From Monomorium pharaonis (taxonomy: Eukaryota; Arthropoda; Insecta; Hymenoptera; Formicidae): a stretch of DNA of 64,000 nucleotides. Positions 1 through 11,407 of the stretch are shown in pieces. A model generated the notes under the pieces. The model searched no databases. It worked only from the letters and a program-made list of their open reading frames with translations, and had not been told where the DNA came from. Location of the stretch: NCBI RefSeq assembly GCF_013373865.1, contig NC_050471.1, forward strand, positions 16,046,547 through 16,110,546, in the 5' to 3' direction. The position numbers and the translations under genes are program-made. The stretch's first letter is position 1; every line of letters begins with the position of its first letter.

Positions 1-788
1 TTTGCTCTATTCCAGGCACGACGTGCCGCGCTCCTCAGCTCCTGCAGCCTTGGGCTCTACGAAGAGACTTTTCTGGTGTTTCTCACCGTCCTTTCAGGAC
101 AGTTCTTGAAGCTATCAACGAGCACCCTTTGCAGGAGGTCCGATAGGTAGAGCTTATTGGAGACCCTCCAGCCAGTCATCTCTTGCACTAACTGTCTAGA
201 ACAGACAGTTAGGTCCAATACTCCTTTCTTACCGCAGTGACAAAGGTAGGTTTGTTACCTCTGTTGAGAATCTCCAGGTCAATAGACACCAGAAATTCCA
301 AGAGTCTCACTTCTCTTGTAGGTATGCTTGTTCCCCTGCACCGTGTGGTGCACGTTTGCGTCACTCCCCAGAATGAGGGGAAACTGCTTCTTTTGGCAGT
401 ACTGCATCAGGCGAATGACCGGGTCCGATGGCAGTGAGTCGTCCTCCCCATGCGGGGAGTAGCCCGAAGCCACTATCACCTTCCCTCCAGTCTCCGTCCT
501 ACCGGTGGTCTTAATCACAACCGCTACTAAATCCCTGGAACAGAAAGCTAGCAGCAGTTGAGTCTCCAACCCTTTAATGGCCACATAACCTCTGGGTCGT
601 TTTTTACGCGGAGGCTTGAATAGTTTTCCGCATCCCGCCACATCCCTAATACCGCCTCGGACTAGCCAAGAGTCTTGTATTAATGATATCGCTGTGTGCA
701 CCGCAGCTAAGCGCCTGGCAAGGACAGTCGAGACTCCTTTGCTATGGTGTATGTTGATCTGGGTGAAGCCCATTCCGGTCAGGCCCAT
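1..788 (-). pseudogene. ORF2 endonuclease domain of an R1-like element
   Basis: This is the N-terminal apurinic-endonuclease-like domain of a retrotransposon ORF2, which nicks target DNA to prime reverse transcription. The first open block runs from 788 to 279 (169 codons). It opens with MGLTGMGFTQINIHHSK, the QINxHHSK-type start usual in R1-clade ORF2. It carries the catalytic-type block SDANVHHT at about residues 142-149. The frame changes near 280, and a different minus frame then continues toward base 1 with a segment reading FLVSIDLEILNRGN, which is normal endonuclease sequence. The domain is therefore frameshifted and then cut by the window edge before the reverse transcriptase. Family recognition is firm; the exact clade is inferred. 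Confidence 0.75.
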
Positions 789-869
789 TACGAGGACGAG
801 ATTTTTGGATCGGGCTCCCCTCTGCCCCCTTCCTTATCCCGGAGTGAATCTGTCATCTTAAAGGTAACT

Positions 870-1735
870 TGGTCCATCTTAAGATGAGGTTTATAGTCCA
901 ACGCTCTAAGCTTAAGGACGCTGGACTCAGGGATGCTGAGAAGGAGTTTCTACCAACGCAGGTAGCCCCTACATTCTTAGCATAAACGCGCCAGCCCAAT
1001 TAATACTCGGATTCTGCCACTCCAGCAGCTCCAGGACCGCGGCCACGCCCACGAGAGTACCCGGAACCCACACCGCAGTTCTGTACTACTTTTGTAGTCC
1101 GTCCAGTCTTATCACCCTGAGCCTGGCGTCCTTCCACGGCACGATGCCACCGATCCGATTTTCCAGCCATCTCAATGACTCCGTGTCCGCGCACCTTACC
1201 ACCGCGGCTCCCGCCCCCAGAGAGGTGCCGTCGAATCTGGGTGCTCTCTCGAATCCCCTGAATCTCCCTGAGGACCGCACTCCTCAGCTGCACCAACTAT
1301 TCAGCAGTTATCGCTGCATCGGGGTACCCCTCCGCGACGATCACTCTCGTTAGGGAGTCCGCGGCGTCCGCATAAGCATGGGTCGAGATGGCTGAGGTCA
1401 AGATCCCCGGAATGGCTGGGGGAGTCTTGGTCCGGGCCTGAGCCTGAGCCTCTCCCTCCGCTCCCGAGCTCTCGTCCTCTTTGCGGCTCCGGAGCGTTTT
1501 CTTTTGCAAGGCTCTGCTTTTTTCACCGCGACGGCCTCCGCAGCATCAGTGCTGCTCGTGCTCTGAAGGGTCCAGCGCTCGATTCTGTTTTGTTTTCTGT
1601 AATCCCGGAGCTTCCCGTTTCCCCAGAGGCCCGCTCAGCTTCAAATCCTACTACCACCACCCCTCCAGAGTCTTTAGGCGGAGCCTCCATCGGGGTGTCT
1701 TCCGTGAGTTTTGTAGAGTTTTTATTAGGATCCAT
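870..1735 (-). pseudogene. ORF1 remnant with a DUF4780-like domain
   Basis: The likely start is the ATG at 1735-1733 (protein opens MDPNKNSTKLTEDTP), giving an acidic, Ser/Glu-rich N-terminus followed by RSRKEDESSGAEGEAQ in another frame. From about 1280 a minus frame reads GTSLGAGAAVVRCADTESLR and then WLENRIGGIVPWKDARLRV, which I recognise as the DUF4780-type RNA-binding-like domain of some arthropod retrotransposon ORF1 proteins. Several stops interrupt it between about 1085 and 870. No CCHC zinc knuckle was seen. ORF1 proteins coat element RNA in the ribonucleoprotein. The domain name is from memory; a profile search would settle it. Confidence 0.6.
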
Positions 1736-1975
1736 GAAGTTTTCACGAGTATCTAGGGAAAGGATGGGGTGCCAATGCAGAGTCCTGCATGGGTAAGGCT
1801 TAAATACTGTAAGGTTTTGCCCGGTTCTCCAGAGGCATCGTTCGAGACACTGCTCCCCCAGTGCCACGCAGCCCTCGTCCAATGTTGTCAGATGACTAAA
1901 ACTGAATCTCCCCAAATTGTTAATAAATTTTCCCCAAATTTCTACAAAATGTATTAACAGAGAAGGTTTCTCTCT

Positions 1976-1977
<2 letters not shown>

Positions 1978-2023
<46 letters not shown>
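1978..2023. repeat. (TA)n microsatellite
   Basis: About 23 uninterrupted TA units sit at the 5' boundary of the R1-like element. The apparent YIYIYI open frame here is a by-product. Confidence 0.95.
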
Positions 2024-2027
<4 letters not shown>

Positions 2028-2532
2028 GTATTATAATATACTATAACAAATATCACGCTTATTTGGGTACAACCTGCGTCCATAAATATATTTACAATTG
2101 CTAAGTGCTGTTTTTACTTAAAGCGCCAAATTTGAAATTTTATGTCATTTCTATGAATAATTTAAAAAGTAATGTCAACATTGTCAATTAATAAGAAATA
2201 TTACATAATTATGAGATTATTATCAAGTAATATATACACACAGACACAGTTTTACAATAATTTTAAAAATATTGTGCCAAAATTTTTATAAAATTTAAGT
2301 AAATTTTATGTTTTAAAAGATTTAATTAATGTTTTTCTTCCTTATTAAAATAGGTGTCAACTATAGATAGACATAATATAGAAAAAAGATTGTTATATTA
2401 TATATTAGATGTATTATATGCGTACATAAGTAAATATAACAAAATTTAATTATACATTGATGAATATATAGGATAATTATATATAAATGAACATAAAATA
2501 ATTATGCATAAATGTAATATAGATATATAAAA
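2024..2532. other. AT-rich spacer, no gene seen
   Basis: AT-rich sequence with short A and T runs. No open frame of note or recognisable motif. It may hold the 3' end of the hAT relic that follows on the minus strand. Confidence 0.6.
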
Positions 2533-4438
2533 TTATGTACATGAAAATATTTCTAATATTTCTTCTTGCTCAGTTTCTACATTTTCAACAAAGTACATAT
2601 TTTCAGAGTTAAACTTTTTAAGCATATTTATTGGTTGAAAGTTTATACATCCTTGTGGCATATTAGATCGTACTCTCAAAATTACATCAGCAGTTTTTAC
2701 AGTTATTTTATTTCTTAATTTGTTTTTTATTACATTTACTATTGAAAAGGCGCGCTCAACTACTGCATTTGAAAAAGGCAAACATAACATTGTCAAAGCA
2801 AATTTTGCAATATTGCCAAATTGTTGTTGACCAGCAGAGTTTTGGTATTCACGAACTTCATCCCAAAATTCTTCTGGAGTAGATAATTGGTTCCATTGTT
2901 TGATATGAAGAAGGTTCTATTCATCTATAGTTATATCGATATTGTTACATATGTTTTTAAATGCTACAACTAGATCAATTATCTTTGGTTTTACTTGTGA
3001 TGTTGCTAGTTGTGGAGAAAGCAAGCTTATTTTTTCCAGTAATTTGATATTATCAGGGATTCTGAGTTGTAGCTGTTCAATCAAACAGATCAAGAAGTCA
3101 CGACATCTTTCTTTGATTATTTTGAATTCTTGATGATTCAGTCCAGAAGCTACTTGTTCGAAAGAATATCCAAAATCAATAGCTTTAACTCTTATTATAT
3201 AGTCTTTGAATTAAAAATTAGCAAGATTTGTTTTTTCTAATTCTAATCTTGCTGGAGGTATAATAATATTCATATAATAATATAAAAGAGAGTGTAAATC
3301 ATCCAAAAGTTTAAGGAGATTAGCATTTTCTGCTTGAAACGTTTTGTTAATCTCAGTAAGGAATTTCAACATATGCTTTAAGAAAGTTAAATAAATTAAA
3401 TTAGATTGTGTATTAAACATTATAAAGTTGATCAGCTATGTAACATCGCTCCTTATCTTTTATTATGGAAAAGTGAAGTTTTAGAGCATTCCATTGATCA
3501 ATTATTTTATTTATTGCTTCATATCTTGCCATTGTGTGCCTGATAATTTAGCAATTTTAAGAGGTTTCTTATCTTTTAAGATTTTATACAATTTTGCATA
3601 TTTAGTTTGGCGCTTAGAGCTACAAAAAAAAACCAGTTATAACACTCTTTAACAATAAAATCAAGGTTTTTTGGTAAGCATTTGCAAGAATATTCAGCTG
3701 CCAAATGGAGAGAATGGCAAACATATTTAACCACTGCAAGTTCATTAATAGTTTCTTTCAAAATAGAAGAAAATGAATGATGTTTACCAACCATAACATT
3801 GGCTCCATCAATTCCAATTCCAATAACATTTTCAAGTTTAAGACCGTCTTCTAAGATTTGATTTTTGAAAGCTGTTATTGACGTATTAGCATCACCACTA
3901 TAATCTCTATTAATCTATAGAAAGTTGTTACAATTTTTTTTTGTTTCACTAAAATATCTAATAATAAGGCAAAGAATTTTTTTTGTATCCACTGCTGTAC
4001 TTTTATTTATAATCAATGAATAATATTTATTACCAACATCATTAATAAGATTTTTTAAAAAAGAAGGAGAGGTAAAATTGTTTATTAGTGCTGTACCTTT
4101 GGTTCTATGTAGTTTTATTGTACTTAGTAATTGAGATGTCTCATCAAGAGTTGTTATTAAACTTCCAAGATGGTTGATTGAAGATACAAAACAATGTTCT
4201 GCAATGAAAGCAGCAACTTTTAATTCAGCTACTTTTCTTTTATTTGATACAGTTTTTGTTAGAAAATCTGTCATGTTCTTTATTTAAGCTGAGAATACTT
4301 AAATGCATCTAAATGTTTTTTGCATTGACTATGTTTTTGGATATTTTTTTTGTGAGTCTGAAGTGAACACTGGCAAAGTTTGCAATATGCTTTAGTATTG
4401 TCATCCGACAAGGCAGAAAGCCATCTTATTACAGACAT
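2533..4438 (-). pseudogene. Broken hAT-family transposase
   Basis: Minus-strand pieces in several frames make up one decayed transposase. The 5' piece (4438-4280, 52 codons) holds a zinc finger of the form YCKLCQCSLQTHKKNIQKH. The next piece (4274-3915, 119 codons) starts MTDFLTKTVSNKRK. Middle pieces lie at 3794-3576 (HSLHLAAEYSCKCLP, a typical hAT CHSLHL block) and 3420-3211. The 3' piece (2796-2533) has LPFSNAVVERAFSIVN followed by KNKLRNKI, the hAT C-terminal dimerisation signature. At least four frame breaks or stops separate the pieces, so no active enzyme is encoded. It resembles the ZBED/zinc-finger-862-like hAT branch. Terminal inverted repeats and the expected 8-bp duplication were not found. 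Confidence 0.85.
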
Positions 4439-6503
4439 TGTAAACTGCTACATAATTATTTGTATAAATTATAACAACATATACTTATCTATTATAAGTT
4501 TCTCTAATTTATACATTTTTAAGAAAATGTATACGTAGCATATGTATGCTTATGTGCATAGCTGATATCGAAAAGAAGTTTCAATAATTAAAAGTAATAA
4601 TCGAAAGTAATAATCAAACTTACCAGAAAACTCTGGAATTAATTCTCAGGCTTTCCTATGTGTTCTTTTGATCTTATTAGACATACTTATTTACTTAGTA
4701 GACACTAGTAGTATCAAATGTAGTCAAATTAACCATAACTACATATAAGTCAACGTAAATTAACTTAATTTTAATTATTTTAATTCTAATTAACCTTAAG
4801 TATACAGTTAGACTAAAACAAATGAAAATACTTATATCTCATTTAAAATAATTATAGTATTACGTGAATAGTGCTGCCATGTTATATTTTTCCTGTAAAA
4901 AATCGCCAAGTCTAAAATGTTCCCCAAATTTTTTGGGGTCGTTTATAGCCGTTACTACCCAGACGGTCCAACCGGACGGACACGCGGAGGTTTAGGGTCG
5001 GGTCAGTGTCTCCCATCCGGGCGTCCTCCGATCCGTCACTTGGAGACGCGCCCGATAGGTATTTAACCCACGGATAGGCAGCTATATCGTATCTGCCATT
5101 TTGTGTGAATTTTGATATTATTTTTATCATTCGAACCTTAGATTTGTAACAGAATCTTAAAAAAAAAAGATTAATTGCAAAAATATCCAGATTTATATTA
5201 ATTTACTAGCTGATGGCGGCCATATTAAATTTGCCATATTAAATTTGCAGAAATTGAATTTAAATTTGGAATCGGCGACTCAAAACACGTAGATATACGA
5301 AGTTTTAAGAAAGTTTGCTGAAAAAAACCCTAATTCGGCAATTAAAGATTAAAGTTTAATATTAATTTTTTCGGTTATAAAGTAAGTAAATAAATGAACT
5401 GGGCTTGTCTCATTAGACTCATGAAATTATCCTGTAAAGTCATTTTTGATATACAAATTTACTTGGCAAAATTTTTTCCCAGGGTTTCCTATATTCTGAG
5501 CTGTATTTTTGCGTTATATTCCGGTCTATGAATTATAGAAAAGGAGATAAAAAAATCAAAATTAAAATATTTATGAATATATTTAATATTTAACAAAATT
5601 TTATTGCGGATTTATAAGATACATGAAAAGAATTAATAAAAGTAATAAAAATAAAAATACTTAAAATCTTTCTGCCGTATAAAATTTTATTTTTGGTACT
5701 AACTGAAGAGAGAAGTCATAATTTATCTTTTTAGGAGACATTATTCTGATTACATATAATTTTTTTATAAATAAATAGCAATTGTTATTATAGAAAAAAG
5801 ATTATGTTTTCTTTAAGTATGGCTCTTAAGTATGCAACCATTTAAGTCTTTACTGACTTGTCATTCAGCGTTAATCTGATGTTTGAAAACGACTTTGAGA
5901 TAGGAAATAAACATGTAAGTTTACCAGTTTTAAAGTTACCACCAAATATTATTTTGACTTTATCATAATTAGCTAAAAATATTTAAGCCTTGATGAAAAG
6001 AAAACAAAAAAGTGCTTCTATCGTAATTCTATGAGAAATATGAATATTAACAATTAACATTAATAATAATCTTAAAAATGGCGGATGGCTGCTTGTACAG
6101 AGAAAAAGTATTAACGGGTATAATATTAGTGAGTATTATGAATTTATAAATTTTTATTTATAAATATAAAAATAATTTATTACTTAAAAAGTATCTTTTA
6201 TAATGTTTACAAAAGAAATGTTTTTAAATCATTTACAAATGCACATTGAATAAGGAAGAATACAAATTTTAAAAATATTTTTATTTAAAAGTTTGCATAT
6301 GTTTTTTGAAGTAATTTTTTTCTTAGGTTTTTTAAAGCAAAATTTACTAGACAAGAAAATTATTAAAAATTACGGCTTTTAAACGGATTTAAAACGCGCT
6401 TTTAGCAAACAATATCCGTGTGACGTCATACCGTTTCTTACTCATTTATAGCAACACGGGAAAGAAACTTATTAAAAGTTTTTTTTTTGCGAAGAAACAC
6501 ATT
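4439..6503. other. AT-rich intergenic stretch, no recognised gene
   Basis: Mostly AT-rich sequence. A 72-codon minus frame at 5130-4912, with a locally GC-richer patch at about 4950-5090, matches nothing I recognise. No repeat boundary was located. Confidence 0.5.
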
Positions 6504-6665
6504 ATGAGTAAAAAAAAATTATATCGTCGATGTTTTGCACCCCTGTGTTTAAATACACAGATGAAAAATTTGGAAAGTCTTTTTTCCGTTCCAGAGAATA
6601 AGAAAAATTACAAACTATGGTTCAAAGTAGCTCATCGAGTAGATAAACCAACAAATTCAAATTAG
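6504..6665 (+). pseudogene. THAP-type zinc-finger fragment
   Basis: An open frame running to 6665, with an ATG at 6504, contains RRCFAPLCLNTQMK and then LFSVPENKKNYKLWFKVAHR. This follows the start of a THAP domain: Cys-x3-Cys-x-Asn, a short aromatic-x-x-Pro block and an Arg/Trp-containing helix. The second Cys-His pair needed to close the finger is not in this frame. THAP fingers are the DNA-binding domains of P-element-type transposases and of THAP proteins. No transposase core follows in frame; weak continuation pieces may lie at 6904-7088 and beyond the retrotransposon at 11130. Probably a P-element-like relic; a host THAP pseudogene is the alternative. Confidence 0.5.
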
Positions 6666-7076
6666 TACTGCTGTCAAGATTATTTTAATGTAAGTAAATA
6701 ATTTTTTTATTGATTGTATTTTTAAATTATACCGGTAAAATAAACATACGCTTTCTCTAACCTATAAAAATATTTTTATTTATAATATAAGAACGTTCAA
6801 ATAATTTTATATATGATACTGAAATTTCTACATAAATTATATAATAAGTTTTAAAATATTTTCAATTAAAAGAGGACGTGTAAAATTATATTTGCTGTAC
6901 TATGATGGAAGGACCTGCTAAGTTAAAAAAAAGATATACCACATATTTTTGACTACCATCCTAATCGTCGTACAGTTATAAGTGCTACTTCTCGACGTGG
7001 AATAGAAAAAATAAATAAAAAAAGCAATATATGAAATGATAGAAGAATCAAATATTTTAAATTTAAAACAGAAATT
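6666..7076. other. AT-rich stretch with possible P-element-like coding shreds
   Basis: No intact gene. Between about 6904 and 7088 short plus-strand pieces (MMEGPAKLKKRYTTYF, then a frame with EMIEESNILNLKQKL) look like the linker and coiled coil that follow a THAP domain in P-element-like proteins. The second piece runs open into the target-site duplication and on past 11129. Weak evidence. Confidence 0.3.
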
Positions 7077-7088
7077 ATTACTGAAAGC
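7077..7088. repeat. 12-bp target-site duplication, left copy
   Basis: ATTACTGAAAGC here is repeated exactly at 11118-11129, directly after the tail of the retrotransposon. It marks one insertion event. Confidence 0.85.
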
Positions 7089-7102
7089 GGTAGGATTCGA
7101 AG

Positions 7103-10100
7103 ATGGCGTCGGTTGGTTTGGTCGGGGTTTGTGTGCTCCGGAGTGAAAGGTCAATATTGGGCGGAGGTGGAGAGTAGGAAGATTGGATAGTGGAGGATTG
7201 GAAGGAGGAGAAAGAGAAGATGAAGAGGAAATGGAGGAAAGTAAGTGGAGAAAGATAGGAGGGAGAGAAAAGTAGTTTTCGGAGTGATGAAGGAGCAAGA
7301 AGAAGAATACGGAGAAGATAACAGAGGGCGCCGATGCAAAAGGGTATAGGAGACAGACTCACAATCAATAAGAAGAGAATGGAGGGGCAGCAGTGGTGAT
7401 GGAAAGAGGGTGGTAGTACTGGACTGGAACAGAGCAGAGATTGGCGGAATGATATGGTGCCTGATGATACAGGAGGACAGTAGATGGCGGTGAGAATGGA
7501 GACGGGTGATGAAAGAAATGATGGACCGATATATCGAAGGATCGAGAGATCGAGGGCGGTGCGGACGAATCCAGAGAGTGATGGATAGAGATATCGAAGG
7601 ATTGAGAGATCGAGGGCGACGCGGACCAATCAGAGAGGTAGTGGAGCACATGGCGAGGTGATAAGTAGTGGGAAATTGCGACCAACCGAGGAGTGAAAGA
7701 TAGAGAACAGGAATACAGATGATAAATATTAAGTAGGAAGGGAAGAATAAGGAGAAGGAAATGGAAGGCATGGAGGAGATATTAGGAGAGATAAGGCTGA
7801 TAAGGAGGTGCCTGGAGGAGCTAGTGGAGGTGTTAAGAGGGAGATACAAGATAGTGAGAGGAGATGGGAGCGGCGGAAGGAGAGTGGAAAAGGTTAGGAG
7901 AGGAGGTAAGGAGAAGGAAGAAGAAAGAGGAGAGATCGACGAAAACGAGTAGGAGGAGACAGGAGAAGGAGAAGGAAGAGGAGAGTGGGGGAAGAGAAAG
8001 GAGAGAAGAGGGACAGAGAGAAAGATTGTAGAAGGGACGATAGAAGGCAGAGGAGAAGGTAAGGAGGAGGAACGGGAAGACGATAGAAGACAGAGAAAGA
8101 CGACCGCAAGGAAAGAGGAAGGAACGCCCAGGAAGAGGAAGCAAAAGAAGAGAAAAGCGGCAGGAGAAGAGGAGGTAGTAGCGAAAAGTAAAGAGAAGCT
8201 GGGAAAAAGGGAAGAAACAACGGAGGGAAGACGAAAAATGGGGAGAAGAGAGGTAAAGAACAGGATGAGGGAAGGAGAGAAGTGGAAAACGAAGGAGTGG
8301 AAGAGGAAAAGATGAAGAAGAGAGAGACAAAGAGGGCAGGAAGAAGAGAAGAGAGGAGGGTAAGAGTTAAGGGAAGAAAACAGGAGGAAGACAAGTGGGG
8401 TTAGAGGGGACGGAAGGGGAAGATGGAGGGGAAGAGTGATGGAGGCTGACGGAAGAAGGGGAGGAGGAAGAATGTAGGAAGAAAAAAAGAAGAGATGAAC
8501 GAAGAATGGAGAATAGCAAGGGAAAAAGCGAGGAGAAGGCTAGAGGAAAGAGAGAAAAAAGCAAGGAGAATCAGGGAAAGAGAGGCAAGGATAAGAGAGA
8601 GGAGAGAGGAAGAGGAAAGAAGAAGGGAGAAGAGGTAATATGGAGGGAAGTGGATGGAGAGGACTCGGAAGAGAGAAGAGATATTGTGTAGAAGTTATCA
8701 TGGAGGGTGCATTAGACAGGACGATTGGAGTGAGAGGGATTGAGGAGAAAAGTGGGGAAGACGGAAGACAGATTTTTATAATGGAATTAGAGGAAGCAGA
8801 GGACAAGAAAGAAATACTGACAAGGGAACTTCGCGAACTCGAAAATTCAGATTTTAATGAAACTTGGCATAAATGTAGAGGGGATAAATACATGAATTTA
8901 GAAATTTTTAGTAGCGGCCCAAAAAACGGTTTAAAGGGGTGAAACCATCATTCAAAGGTTGAGACATTTTTGCGTTTTCTCGATATATCTCGTAAACTAA
9001 ACAAAATATAAAAAAATGTTTTATATTTAAATTAAAATTTTATTAAGGTAGCTAGATAGAGATATTTTTGCTATAAAACTTTTGTATAAAACATTTTTTG
9101 ATATCTCCAATACTTTTCGAGATTATCGAAAAAAACAAAAATCTGCTCTATACATCAGGAGTAGTTCTTTCAATCGCTTTTGATCGGGACTTGAAAATTT
9201 ATAAATTCATCTGTTTACCTAATTACATGTTTTTTTTTTCATAAATGGGAAAAATGCATTGTGTATCTCCCATGGTCGGCCCATCCGGGGATATGTGGGA
9301 TCCATTATAAAATCCACCGCTTGGATGAACACAAACACAAAGGGACAACATACTGTCACCGTAAACAACTAGGACTATTTCGGGGACTTAATTACATGTG
9401 TTTTATTTAAAGTTATATAAAAAAAAACGTTTTTATTTATCACGTTAATAAAATTTACAAGAAATAAACATTTTTTAATGGTATTTCCTATATAAAGAAA
9501 TTTTTTGGGTGACACGTGAAAAAATTTTCAAACACCGTCGATTCCTGATAGGAGTATGATTTCCATCCCTAAAATGTCCAGTAGTGTACTTTTAACATGC
9601 TCGGGAAAGACTTTGGATATATTGCATAATATTCTGGAAAAATTCTTTCCATCCGTCCTTCCATTTTACGATTTATACATAGAGTTTGTCTATAATGTAT
9701 AAAAAAACATTTAAATTATTACAAACGCTACTAATAAACATTATAATTATCTAAATAAGAAATTTGTTACTTATAAACAATTTTTATATTTCGTAGTGTT
9801 TACAATTATGGTATTTCTAAAAAAAATAATTATACCACATTTTAGGGATGGAAATCATACTCCTATCAAGAATCGACGGTGTCTGAAAATTTTTCCATGT
9901 GTCATCCAAAAAATTCTTTTGTATGGGAAATACAAAAAGAAGTTTATTTCTTGTAAATTTTATTAATGTGATAAATAAAAACGTTTTTTTTTATATAACT
10001 TTAAATAAAACACACATTAGGTCCCCGAAATAGTCCTAGTTGTTTACGGTGACAATATGTTGTCCCTTCGTGTTTTTGTCCAAGCGGTGGGTTTTTTAAT

Positions 10101-10830
10101 GGATTTCATATACCGACCATGGGAGATACACAATGCATTTTTCCCATTTACGACAAAAAACATGTAATTAGGTAAACAGATAAATTTATAAAATTTCAAG
10201 TGCCGATCAAAAGCGATCTAAAGGATGAAACTGCTCCTGATGTAGAACAGATTTTTGCTTTTTTCAATATCAAAAAATGTTTTATACAAAAGTTTTATAA
10301 CAAAAATATTTCTATCTAACTACATTAATAAAATTTTGTTTCCATTTTTTTTCAAAATTTTATTACTGTAGTTAGATAGAAGTACTTTTATTGTAAAATT
10401 TTTGTATAAAACATTTTTAATATTTTGTTTAGTTTACGTAATATCGAGAAACGCAAAAATGTCTAACCTTTGAAAGGCGTTTTCACCCCTTTAAACCGTT
10501 TTTAGGCCGCTACTAAAAATTTCTAAATTCATGTATTTATCCTCTCTACATTTATGCCAAGTTTTATTAAAGTCTGAATTTTCGAGTTCGCGAGGTTCTC
10601 TTGTAAGGAAAAGTATGGAGATAAAAAGAGAATGGGAAATAGGAGTGAACGAGGATTTGTCAATGGAGGAGAGGAGAGCAAGATGGAGCATGGTGGAGCA
10701 GGCGAAGAGGGAAAGGGCAAAGGAAAAACAGATACTTACGAATTAAGAATTATGGGTAGAAGAAGAGAAAGGTTATGGGACGAAAGAGAAAGGAGTTGGA
10801 GGAAAGAGAAAAAAGAATGAGGAAAGAAGA
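7103..10830 (+). pseudogene. Purine-rich ORF1 of the non-LTR element, split by an insertion
   Basis: An ATG at 7103 follows a short leader. The plus strand is strongly A/G-rich and encodes Glu/Lys/Arg-rich segments in changing frames: MEGMEEILGEIRLIRRCLEE at 7761, a helical stretch at about 8506-8690, and LEEAEDKKEILTREL at about 8790. After the inserted element it resumes with MEIKREWEIGVNEDLSMEER (about 10616) and RARWSMVEQAKRERAKEK. This acidic/basic coiled-coil pattern ending in a DLSMEERRARW block is typical of ORF1 proteins of a non-LTR family I associate with ant genomes. Many frame changes precede the insertion, so it is a pseudogene. The long antisense frames here are by-products of the purine bias. 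Confidence 0.55.
8820..10604. mobile_element. 1.8-kb element with about 760-bp inverted arms
   Basis: The left arm (8820-9577) and right arm (9837-10604) are inverted copies with scattered mismatches and small indels. The ends read CAAGGGAACTTCGCGAACTC on the left and CAAGAGAACCTCGCGAACTC in reverse on the right. The 259-bp loop has no open frame. There is no coding capacity, so this is a non-autonomous foldback-type DNA element. Flanks read gacAAGG and ttgtAAGG, so a short duplication (AAGG or slightly longer) is possible but not resolved. It lies inside the non-LTR ORF1 and is therefore younger than that insertion. Confidence 0.75.
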
Positions 10831-11117
10831 AAGAGGAGAGAAGAAGAGAGGAGTATGGAGTGGGGGAAAAGGCAGAGGATAGCAGTGGAGGCGTGGAGAG
10901 GGGAGGGAGGAGTAGAATGTTAAGGTCGCAAATGGCCAGGCCGGGTATTAGGAGAGAGAGGGGTAGTTGTACGATGGGTCTGTAATTGTGATATAGAATT
11001 CAGATGTAATATTTGTTTATGGAGAGAGACGGAAAGGAGGATGTAAAGGCTTTGGTGGCTCCTACAAAATACTCCGGCAGCCCCGAGGGGAACCTGGAAT
11101 AAAAAATGAATGAATGA

Positions 11118-11129
11118 ATTACTGAAAGC
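11118..11129. repeat. 12-bp target-site duplication, right copy
   Basis: Exact repeat of 7077-7088 immediately after the (TGAA)n tail. Confidence 0.85.
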
Positions 11130-11257
11130 TTTCATCGCTCGTTTGACAATGAGTTGCTTCATACAATATGGAAGCGATTAATTTTTTATATCTCAATTTG
11201 TGTTATAATATATTATCATATCTCATTTTTTATCATATCACACATTATCATATATTT

Positions 11258-11370
11258 AATTAAGAGAAGAATTATGTACAAAAGTAGAAATAGAGACAAG
11301 ACAACAAAATATATTATATTTTGTTGTGTTGTCTCTATTTCTACTTTTGTACATAATTCTTCTCTTAATT
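11258..11370. repeat. 113-bp near-perfect hairpin
   Basis: Two arms of about 55 bases, AATTAAGAGAAGAATTATGT on the left and its complement ending at 11370, are complementary with about one mismatch and almost no loop (centre near 11314). It is not part of the flanking Penelope-like element, whose duplication starts at 11396. It could be a fold-back replication product, a small RNA precursor or a tiny inverted-repeat insertion. Confidence 0.8.
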
Positions 11371-11395
11371 GAGTAGCAGTAAATTCCAGGAAGTC

Positions 11396-11407
11396 ATTCA
11401 CAGAAGA
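11396..11407. repeat. 12-bp target-site duplication of the Penelope-like element, left
   Basis: ATTCACAGAAGA is repeated exactly at 12484-12495. Confidence 0.8.

Larger units (their letters stand above)
1..1977 (-). mobile_element. R1-like non-LTR retrotransposon, 5' half, cut by the window edge
   Basis: On the minus strand the order is a 5' leader (about 1977-1736), ORF1 remnants (1735 to about 870) and the start of ORF2 with its endonuclease (788 to 1). The rest of ORF2 lies beyond the window start. The 5' end abuts a TA microsatellite. Stops and frame changes in both ORFs show a dead copy. The clade call (R1 group) rests on the ORF2 opening and the ORF1 domain order, by recognition and without a search. 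Confidence 0.75.
7089..11117 (+). mobile_element. Non-LTR retrotransposon, ORF1 plus 3' end only, with a nested insertion
   Basis: The element is bounded by identical 12-bp duplications and ends in a (TGAA)n tail (about 11105-11117), as non-LTR elements inserted by target-primed reverse transcription do. It holds a very purine-rich ORF1-like region, then a short GC-richer 3' region (about 10900-11100). No endonuclease or reverse transcriptase is present between them, so the copy either lost ORF2 or is a non-autonomous derivative. A 1.8-kb inverted-repeat element at 8820-10604 splits ORF1. Without that insert the copy is about 2.2 kb. Confidence 0.8.

Noticed and set aside
4912..5130. 72-codon minus frame as a small gene
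   Set aside because: No start context, homology or conserved feature that I can recognise.
7151..8394. Long minus-strand frames (232, 183, 166 and 165 codons) rich in Ser, Leu, Pro and Phe
   Set aside because: They lie antisense to a purine-rich retrotransposon ORF1; pyrimidine-rich antisense DNA lacks stop codons by composition.
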